Notes under the pieces: model-generated
The model's database searches: none
Told to the model about the DNA's origin: nothing
Seen by the model: the letters and a program-made list of their open reading frames with translations, nothing else
Program-made: the position numbers and the translations under genes
Shown: in pieces, positions 5,741-10,026 of the stretch
Layout of the letters: each line of letters begins with the position of its first letter
Position numbering within the stretch: position 1 is the first letter of the stretch
Source: Hyphomicrobiales bacterium
Lineage (GTDB): Bacteria > Pseudomonadota > Alphaproteobacteria > Rhizobiales > Xanthobacteraceae
Length of the DNA: 10,026 nucleotides
Direction: 5' to 3'
Assembly: GCA_017304505.1 (NCBI GenBank)
Contig: JAFKKQ010000366.1
Location: 1 to 10,026 of the forward strand

Positions 5741-6140
5741 CTCCCTCACCGAGGGGCGTCGACCGGTGACGCCGATAGGCGGAGGGAGGTGCGGCGCCCG
5801 CGGGTCCGGCTTCGTCAGCCGGGCACTCGGGCGGCTTCGGGGACCCGCCCGGAGGCAATACGACCTCCTGCGACAGGTTCGCTGACGGACGGCGAAGCGG
5901 AATGCATCGCCGACGAAAAGCGCGGCCCCGGGGACCGAAAAACGCCGCGGTGAAGCGCCGCGAGGCGCGCCGGCCCGCACGTCATGGACGTGATGGACCG
6001 GCGGTCCCGAAAGGGACAGGCCCCACCGCAAGGCGGGCCACGGGGTGCGGCGCTCCGCACCGGCGCCTGGCGGCGCTTCACCGCCCCTCGGCTTTCGCGC
6101 CGGGTGGGACGCACATCGCGGGCGCGTGCCCGCGCAACGC
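5739..6140 (+). ncRNA. Candidate structured RNA (no known family recognised)
   Basis: From the predicted start of the 5704 promoter, the plus strand is dense in perfect stems. They are CCTCCCTC/GAGGGAGG (5740-5747 with 5782-5789), GGCGTC/GACGCC (5755-5760 with 5768-5773), CCGGCT/AGCCGG (5806-5811 with 5816-5821), CGGCGA/TCGCCG (5890-5895 with 5907-5912), the large stem 5947-5968 with 6063-6084, and CGCGGGC/GCCCGCG (6117-6123 with 6128-6134). GCCTCC at 5739 could also pair with GGAGGC at 5851-5856, which would define a first domain of about 118 nt. I looked for RNase P, tmRNA and SRP RNA signatures and saw none. The 3' end is unknown, as there is no U-tract. A high-GC background makes short stems cheap, so only the promoter and the long stem carry real weight. 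Confidence 0.35.
5947..6084 (+). repeat. Long inverted repeat enclosing four nested hairpins
   Basis: Arms 5947-5968 and 6063-6084 are complementary over 22 nt with one mismatch; the outer 15 nt (GCGGTGAAGCGCCGC) match perfectly. The 94 nt between them hold CACGTC/GACGTG (5978-5992), GTCCC-GAAA-GGGAC (6004-6017), GGCCC/GGGCC (6019-6039, with CC-GCAA-GG at its tip) and GGTGCGG/CCGCACC (6044-6061). GAAA and GCAA are GNRA tetraloops only when read on the plus strand, which hints at a plus-strand RNA. A palindromic mobile repeat (MITE- or REP-like) is the alternative. Confidence 0.85.
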
Positions 6141-6198
6141 CCACAGGGATTCGCGCATCGAACGCGCATGGAACGAACATTTGCGCGCGCGGCTTCGG

Positions 6199-6226
6199 TT
6201 GTCGCGCGGACATTCGCCGTTATAGT
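6199..6226 (+). promoter_or_regulatory. Probable promoter of the PfkB-family kinase gene
   Basis: TTGTCG (6199-6204), a 16-nt spacer and TATAGT (6221-6226) place the start near 6233, leaving a leader of about 20 nt before the kinase ATG at 6254. Confidence 0.45.
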
Positions 6227-6253
6227 GCGCGCGACCCAAACAGAGAGTTCTTC

Positions 6254-7255
6254 ATGCCCGATTTGAAGTACGACGTTCTCGGCATCGGCAACGCCATCGT
6301 CGATGTGATCGCTCGCGCCGGAGACGATTTCCTCGTCCGCCAGAAGATGAACAAGGGGACGATGGCGCTGATCGACGAGGCCCGCGCCGGCGCCATCTAC
6401 GAAGCGATGGGTCCGGCGGTTGAAGTGTCCGGCGGCTCGGCCGCCAACACCATCGTCGGCGTGGCGGGCTTCGGCGCGCGCGCGGCCTTCATCGGCAAGG
6501 TCAAGGACGACGAACTGGGCCAGGCGTTCGCCCATGACATCCGCGCCGCGGGCGTGGCCTTCGACACGCCGCCTGCGGCCGACGGTCCCTCGACCGGGCG
6601 CTGCTACGTGATGGTGACGCCCGACGGCGAGCGCACCATGAACACGTTTCTCGGCGCGGCGCAGGACCTGCATCCGGCCGATGTCGATCCCGATGCGATC
6701 GCGGCGGCGGCGATCACCTATCTCGAAGGCTATCTGTGGGATCCGCCTCACGCCAAGGAGGCGTTCCGCAAGGCCGCGAAGATCGCGCACGAGGCCGGCC
6801 GCAAGGTGGCGCTGACGTTGTCGGATGCGTTCTGCGTCGATCGCTATCGCGCCGAGTTTGTCGATCTCATTCGCAACCGCACGGTCGATCTGGTGTTCGC
6901 CAACGAGAGCGAATTGAAAAGCCTTTATGAGACGGCGGATTTCGACACCGCGCTTGCGGCCTTGCGCCAGCAGGCCGCGCTTGCCGTGGTCACGCGCAGC
7001 GAAAAAGGTTGCGTCGTCGTGAGCGGCAACGACACCGTCGCGGTTCCGGCGGCGCCGATCGAGAAGCTGGTGGATGCCACCGGCGCGGGCGATCTGTTCG
7101 CCGCGGGCTTCCTCACCGGGCTGGCGCGCGGCCGCGATCATCAAACCGCGGCCCGGCTCGGCGCGCTGGCGGCGGCGGAGGTGATCCAGCACATCGGCGC
7201 GCGCCCGGAGGTTTCGCTCAAGGAACTCGCCGCGCAGAACGGGCTGGCGCTCTGA
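6254..7255 (+). CDS. PfkB-family carbohydrate kinase, adenosine-kinase-like
   Basis: The protein is 333 residues with ATG 6254 as start. I chose this over the longer upstream frame because the ribokinase fold begins at once with K-Y-D-V-L-G-I-G-N-A-I-V-D-V. An AGAGAG ribosome site lies 7 nt upstream, and a promoter-like element sits at 6199-6226, inside the longer frame. Visible motifs are the N-terminal substrate-binding G-G-S-A-A-N-T (60-66), the A-N-E-S-E (N-x-x-E, 216-220) Mg/phosphate site, and the PfkB signature D-A-T-G-A-G-D (274-280) with D280 as catalytic base. The family phosphorylates sugars or nucleosides with ATP in the cytoplasm. Alphaproteobacterial homologues of this type are usually annotated as adenosine kinase, giving a purine salvage role (adenosine to AMP); the substrate is not provable here. 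The gene looks intact and stands alone. Confidence 0.92.
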   Translation: MPDLKYDVLGIGNAIVDVIARAGDDFLVRQKMNKGTMALIDEARAGAIYEAMGPAVEVSGGSAANTIVGVAGFGARAAFIGKVKDDELGQAFAHDIRAAGVAFDTPPAADGPSTGRCYVMVTPDGERTMNTFLGAAQDLHPADVDPDAIAAAAITYLEGYLWDPPHAKEAFRKAAKIAHEAGRKVALTLSDAFCVDRYRAEFVDLIRNRTVDLVFANESELKSLYETADFDTALAALRQQAALAVVTRSEKGCVVVSGNDTVAVPAAPIEKLVDATGAGDLFAAGFLTGLARGRDHQTAARLGALAAAEVIQHIGARPEVSLKELAAQNGLAL

Positions 7256-7299
7256 GTTAACCGGCTGGTAAGCGGGTTGAGGTTACCGGTTGGTAAACC
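7256..7299. promoter_or_regulatory. Imperfect tandem repeat with CtrA-like half-sites
   Basis: GTTAACCGGCTGGTAAGC (7256-7273) and GTTACCGGTTGGTAAACC (7282-7299) are near copies in the 65-nt gap between the kinase and the next gene. The first contains TTAA-N7-GTAA, one base from the alphaproteobacterial CtrA consensus TTAA-N7-TTAA. The second is more degenerate. Two such sites about 26 bp apart suggest an operator for the gene at 7321. Confidence 0.35.
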
Positions 7300-7320
7300 A
7301 CCACACCGGGATTTCCAGTC

Positions 7321-8328
7321 ATGGACGAGCGTAAGAATCTCGAGTCGTCGGCGCAGGATCGGGCTGCGGCGACGGAGGCCCATCACGACACGGCTGCGTC
7401 AACGTCGGACGCAGCGGCGCACACCGCGCCGGCCGGGAGCGCGGCATCGAAGTCCAAGGCGGTCGACCTCGATGCGGCCGCTGTCGACGACGTCGAAATC
7501 GAGCCCGCGCACCGCGATGACGATTCGCGGCTGCCGCCGCATGATGGCTCGCGGCTGCCGCCGCTTGGCGCCGACCGCGCGCTGTCCACGTCGCTCCATA
7601 TCGCCCGCGACGAGGTGAAGTCCGAGCCGCGGCGCTTCCGGTTCCCGTCTTATCTTCCGCTCGCCGCCGGCATTGCGCTTGCAGCCGTTGCCGGCATGCT
7701 GGCCGGCGCGGCCGCGACCACCGGCCTGATGCACAACGCCTCGGCGCCGGCCGCCGCCGCCGCTGCGCAGAATCGCGCGCTGCAGAAAACGGTGGCGCAA
7801 CTCGAAAGCGAGCTGGCGTCGCTGAAGGGCAGCATCGGAAATGCGCAGCGCAGCGCGAGCGCGCAGTTCAAGAAGCTGGCCGAACGTCTCGATCACGCGG
7901 AGAAGGCGCAGGCTGAGCCGTCCGCCAAGCTTGCCAAGCTGCAGGAGAGCATCGACCGGATCGATCGCCGCCAGGCGCAGGCGGCAACCCAGGCTGCAGC
8001 GGCACAGGCCGCGGCGGGCGACATCACCGGTTCGATCGGTGCCAGGAAGAATGACGCCAAGACGAACGATGCCAAGAACAACGACACCAAGACGCGGACC
8101 GCTGAAGGCTGGCATCTCCGCGATTTCTATGCCGGCCGCGCCGTTGTCGAAGGGCGCGACGGGACGCTGTTCGAGATTGGACCGGGATCGAACGTGCCGG
8201 GCCTCGGCAAGATCGAAACCATCCGGCGCGAGAACGGCCGCGTGGTGGTGCGGACGCAGGCCGGCAGCATCATCTCGGCGGCGCTCGATCCGCCGCGCAC
8301 GCCTTACGCGATGCCTTACCGGTATTGA
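7321..8328 (+). CDS. Membrane-anchored coiled-coil protein of unknown function
   Basis: The protein is 335 residues. Residues 1-108 are a disordered, acidic and alanine-rich cytoplasmic region containing a small duplication (S-R-L-P-P-H and S-R-L-P-P-L, 69-83). One transmembrane helix spans about 111-137 (YLPLAAGIALAAVAGMLAGA). Residues 148-222 form an Ala/Gln/Glu-rich coiled coil, followed by a low-complexity linker with K-N-D-A-K, T-N-D-A-K and N-N-D-T-K repeats (243-258). A compact C-terminal domain spans about 262-320 (GWHLRDFYAGRAVVEGRDG, then L-F-E-I-G-P-G), probably beta-rich and periplasmic. The layout resembles envelope scaffolding proteins, but I recognise no named family. A repeat pair with CtrA-like half-sites lies upstream; if that site is real, cell-cycle control would be possible. 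The ATG is preceded by only a weak ribosome site. Confidence 0.85.
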   Translation: MDERKNLESSAQDRAAATEAHHDTAASTSDAAAHTAPAGSAASKSKAVDLDAAAVDDVEIEPAHRDDDSRLPPHDGSRLPPLGADRALSTSLHIARDEVKSEPRRFRFPSYLPLAAGIALAAVAGMLAGAAATTGLMHNASAPAAAAAAQNRALQKTVAQLESELASLKGSIGNAQRSASAQFKKLAERLDHAEKAQAEPSAKLAKLQESIDRIDRRQAQAATQAAAAQAAAGDITGSIGARKNDAKTNDAKNNDTKTRTAEGWHLRDFYAGRAVVEGRDGTLFEIGPGSNVPGLGKIETIRRENGRVVVRTQAGSIISAALDPPRTPYAMPYRY

Positions 8329-8338
8329 TCCACCGCTA

Positions 8339-8387
8339 GAGCATGATCCTGAAAAGTGGGAACCGGTTTTCGGGTTAGATCATGCTC
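8339..8387. repeat. Interspersed palindromic repeat (GAGCATGATC...GATCATGCTC)
   Basis: Perfect 10-bp arms GAGCATGATC (8339-8348) and GATCATGCTC (8378-8387) flank a centre containing GAAAAGTGGGAACCGGTTTTC. I recall this as a very common intergenic element of Bradyrhizobium, Rhodopseudomonas and Nitrobacter genomes. It lies 10 nt after the stop of the 7321 gene and could also serve as a 3' stem-loop. Confidence 0.85.
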
Positions 8388-8398
8388 AATCAAAAAGA

Positions 8399-8446
8399 TA
8401 AGCGACGAGTCTGATTCAATTCGGTTGAATCAGACTCTAAGCGACG
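8399..8446. repeat. Second palindrome of the bipartite repeat, bracketed by 9-bp direct repeats
   Basis: GAGTCTGATTCAA (8407-8419) pairs perfectly with TTGAATCAGACTC (8425-8437) over a 5-nt loop. TAAGCGACG occurs on both sides (8399-8407 and 8438-8446). The 9-bp direct repeats resemble a target-site duplication, though in related elements a similar TAAAGCG sequence may simply be part of the repeat. Confidence 0.85.
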
Positions 8447-8453
8447 GTTTGAC

Positions 8454-8484
8454 GACGGGCGGCGCCTGACGGTGGCCGCCCGTC
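8454..8484 (+). terminator. Strong GC-rich stem-loop, possible terminator for the 7321 gene
   Basis: GACGGGCGGC (8454-8463) pairs perfectly with GCCGCCCGTC (8475-8484) around an 11-nt loop. No U-tract follows on either strand, so it may be only an mRNA 3' structure. The remaining gap to 8571 shows nothing clear except the GGAGG ribosome site of the next gene. Confidence 0.4.
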
Positions 8485-8571
8485 GCGCTGTTGTGAGCGG
8501 CGAGCCGATGGTCCCGGCTCGGAATCCGTGCCAGATTTCCGTTCGTTCTTCCGGGCGAATGGAGGGCGGCG

Positions 8572-9417
8572 ATGGCGTATCGGGCGCTCGGGGCCGGGCT
8601 GGCGGCGCTCGCCGCCTTGACCGTTACGGCTGTCGCGCAACCGGCCGGTCAGCCTTCCGCCAAGCCCGAAATGCGGGAGAACTGTCCGGGTCTGGTGGCC
8701 GGCCAGCCGCCGCACGCGATTCCGGCGGCCTTTCGCCTCGCCGCGCTGAAGGCCGACGAGGTCCGCATCGGTTACGTCGGGCACGCGACCTTCATGATCG
8801 AAAGCCCGCAGGGCGTGACGATCGCCACCGATTACAACGATTATGTGCGCCCGCGCGCGACGCCCGACATCGCGACGATGAATCACGCGCATTCGACCCA
8901 CTACACCGACCATCCCGACCCGGCGATCCGGTACGTGCTGCGCGGCTGGGGGCCGAGCCCGGACCAGCCGGCGCTCCACGATCTGCAATATCGCGACGTG
9001 CGCGTGCGCAACGTGCCGACCAACATCCGCACCTGGAACGGCGGCACCGAGCGGCACGGCAATTCGATCTTCATCTTCGAGATTTCCGGTTTGTGTATCG
9101 CCCATCTGGGCCACCTGCATCACACCCTGACGCAGCAACAACTCGATGAGATCGGCCGCGTCGATGTGGTCATGGCGCCCGTCGATGGCAGCGTGACGCT
9201 CGACCTCGACGGCATGGCCGAGGTGCTTCAGGCGTTGAAGGCGCCGCTGATCATCCCGATGCACTATTTTGGGACAGTCTCGCTTCAGCGCTTTCTCGAT
9301 GCCCTGAGAGGGAAATCCTACGACGTGGAAACGAGCGAACGGTCGTCGATCGTGGTGTCCAAGGCGACGCTGCCGGCAAAACCGAAGGTGCTTGTGTTGC
9401 CGGGCCGCGCTTTTTGA
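8572..9417 (+). CDS. Exported metallo-beta-lactamase-fold hydrolase (UlaG-like) with altered metal motif
   Basis: The protein is 281 residues, with a GGAGG ribosome site upstream of ATG 8572. Residues 1-22 form a signal peptide (hydrophobic LGAGLAALAALTVTA) with a probable cut after A-V-A22. The mature part shows the lactamase_B/UlaG-like outline: G-H-A-T-F-M-I-E (70-77), A-T-D (85-87), N-H-A-H-S-T-H (104-110), H-L-G-H-L-H-H (178-184), M-A-P-V-D-G (201-206) and I-I-P-M-H-Y-F-G (227-234). In the canonical H-x-H-x-D-H metal motif the aspartate is replaced by threonine (T109), so one metal site is probably changed. The family hydrolyses varied substrates, including phosphodiesters, lactones and lactams; the substrate here cannot be told. 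It most likely acts in the periplasm. It appears monocistronic. Confidence 0.88.
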   Translation: MAYRALGAGLAALAALTVTAVAQPAGQPSAKPEMRENCPGLVAGQPPHAIPAAFRLAALKADEVRIGYVGHATFMIESPQGVTIATDYNDYVRPRATPDIATMNHAHSTHYTDHPDPAIRYVLRGWGPSPDQPALHDLQYRDVRVRNVPTNIRTWNGGTERHGNSIFIFEISGLCIAHLGHLHHTLTQQQLDEIGRVDVVMAPVDGSVTLDLDGMAEVLQALKAPLIIPMHYFGTVSLQRFLDALRGKSYDVETSERSSIVVSKATLPAKPKVLVLPGRAF

Positions 9418-9578
9418 GCGCAGGGGTTGTCTTTTACTTGCACCCTATCCGGGGGGTCGATAAACCTAATGCGTTCGGGGTATCGGCGCACCGGCACGCG
9501 GCTGGCTTTATCGACATCTGCATCGCTTGGCGGCTCGAACGCCCGAAGTTGACGGCACGTTTTTCCGAGCGAATAGCC

Positions 9579-9926
9579 ATGACGGACCGTTGGACGGGAT
9601 GGAAATCCTTTCCCGATCATTTTTACGGTGAGTACATCCAGGCGCCGATCGGGCCCGGCGTCTATGAAGTCTGCCGCACCGCGACCCGCGAACAGGTGGC
9701 GTTCGGCTGCACGCAGAATGTCGCCGAATCGCTGTGTGACATTCTCAAGCCCGGCAAGGGCCGCCGGCGTTTCTTTTTCTTCGGCGCGCGCAAGCGGTAC
9801 GGAACCGGCGAACTCGAATATCGCATCTGGCCGACTCCGACACTGTCGGAGGCCAAGGTCGCGCTGAAGTCGATTCGCGGACAGCGCGATGCGGTGTGGC
9901 GACGCCACGCCGCCGCGGCGCGATAA
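9579..9926 (+). CDS. Small protein resembling a degenerate GIY-YIG domain
   Basis: The frame is open from 9414, but I place the start at ATG 9579 (115 residues). Codons before it look non-coding, and MTDRWTGWKSFPD reads like the N-terminus of a small family I recall from bradyrhizobia. P-G-V-Y-E-V (26-31), then V-A-F-G-C-T-Q-N-V-A-E-S-L (40-52), follows the GIY-YIG pattern (G-V-Y ... Y-x-G-x-T-x-N-L). The second tyrosine is replaced, and the late helix T-L-S-E-A-K-V-A-L keeps only one glutamate (E91). Basic patches (GRRR, RKR, RRH) would suit nucleic-acid binding. A nuclease activity is doubtful and the fold assignment is an inference. It converges with the partial gene at the right edge. The upstream gap 9418-9578 holds only weak promoter-like matches (TTGCAC at 9438). 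Confidence 0.7.
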   Translation: MTDRWTGWKSFPDHFYGEYIQAPIGPGVYEVCRTATREQVAFGCTQNVAESLCDILKPGKGRRRFFFFGARKRYGTGELEYRIWPTPTLSEAKVALKSIRGQRDAVWRRHAAAAR

Positions 9927-9936
9927 TTCCCATCAT

Positions 9937-9955
9937 CGTTTGAATCGTTCAAACG
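9937..9955. terminator. Palindrome between convergent genes, possible bidirectional terminator
   Basis: CGTTTGAA (9937-9944) pairs perfectly with TTCAAACG (9948-9955) around TCG. It lies 10 nt after the rightward stop at 9926 and overlaps the leftward stop (9949-9951). No U-tract follows on either strand. Confidence 0.4.
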
Positions 9956-10026
9956 TGGCCAGCGGCGCGCCGGAGCACGTTCGCGGCGTCGGCCGGCGCG
10001 GAGCCGCGCCAGGCGACGATCTGGTC
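9949..10026 (-). CDS. C-terminal end of an unidentified leftward gene
   Basis: The minus strand is open from the right edge to TGA 9949-9951, giving 25 residues that include DQIVAWRGSAPADAANVLRR. GC-rich third positions and a plausible amphipathic tail suggest coding. It is convergent with the 9579 gene, 22 nt apart. Too little is visible to name a family. Confidence 0.5.
   Translation of the reverse strand, partial: DQIVAWRGSAPADAANVLRRAAGHV

Noticed and set aside
5984..6253. N-terminal extension of the kinase frame
   Set aside because: The kinase fold begins at M-P-D-L-K-Y-D-V at 6254. The extension crosses the hairpin region, contains the likely promoter at 6199-6226 and has a composition unlike protein-coding sequence.
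5739..6253. RNase P RNA, tmRNA or SRP RNA
   Set aside because: The region is structured and of suitable size, but I found no GAGGAAAGTCC-type RNase P core, no tmRNA tag or tRNA-like ends, and no SRP GGTCAGG...GGAAGCAGCC domain on either strand.
5726..7192. Long 488-codon open frame on the minus strand
   Set aside because: It lies antisense to the well-supported kinase, is full of low-complexity R/A/G residues, and shows no domain; it is a high-GC shadow frame.
7399..8115. 238-codon leftward frame
   Set aside because: It is antisense to the coiled-coil protein gene, with typical shadow composition.
8437..9264. 275-codon leftward frame
   Set aside because: It is antisense to the MBL-fold gene; composition is arginine/histidine-rich with no recognisable motif.
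9414..9578. Upstream start for the small GIY-YIG-like protein
   Set aside because: The extension overlaps the MBL gene stop, has no ribosome site, and reads unlike a protein N-terminus; ATG 9579 fits better.

Overview
The window looks like chromosomal DNA of a high-GC alphaproteobacterium of the Bradyrhizobium/Rhodopseudomonas/Afipia type. Three things suggest this: the gene order trpS, usp, nfuA, tsaB, rimI; the protein sequences; and intergenic palindromic repeats (cores CCCGGAT...ATCCGGG and GAGCATGATC...GATCATGCTC) that I recall as typical of that group. The placement comes from memory and was not checked by a search.

Layout. Positions 1-3464 are a leftward housekeeping block: trpS (tryptophanyl-tRNA synthetase), a universal stress protein, nfuA (Fe-S carrier), tsaB (t6A tRNA modification) and rimI (acetyltransferase, cut by the left edge). 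tsaB and rimI overlap by 4 nt. The trpS copy is broken: about 41 nt coding for the conserved C-x-x-C-x-V-D-x-H-A-x-T segment are missing, and the reading frame shifts there.

Positions 3465-5740 form an accessory island. It begins with about 490 bp of interspersed repeats, including three copies of one palindrome and one two-hairpin element. Next comes a compositionally distinct, AT-richer unit: a membrane-anchored protein of unknown function (4274-4963), directly followed by a translationally coupled small membrane protein that seems frameshifted (3955-4274). A BrnT/BrnA type II toxin-antitoxin pair (5152-5650) closes it. As I recall, murJ usually lies upstream of trpS in relatives; it is absent here, so the synteny break coincides with the trpS lesion.

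Positions 5700-6253 hold no convincing protein gene, but they carry the most unusual signal of the window. A near-consensus sigma-70 promoter (TTGACA, 17 nt, TATATT) points right into a stretch packed with hairpins. That stretch includes 22-nt inverted arms with a single mismatch, enclosing four more stem-loops, two of them with GNRA-type tetraloops on the plus strand. I propose a candidate structured RNA or a structured mobile repeat.

Positions 6254-9926 are a rightward block: a PfkB-family (adenosine-kinase-like) sugar kinase, a membrane-anchored coiled-coil protein, a bipartite palindromic repeat, a secreted metallo-beta-lactamase-fold protein with an altered metal motif (HAHSTH), and a small protein resembling a degenerate GIY-YIG domain. 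The last 25 codons of an unidentified leftward gene run off the right edge.
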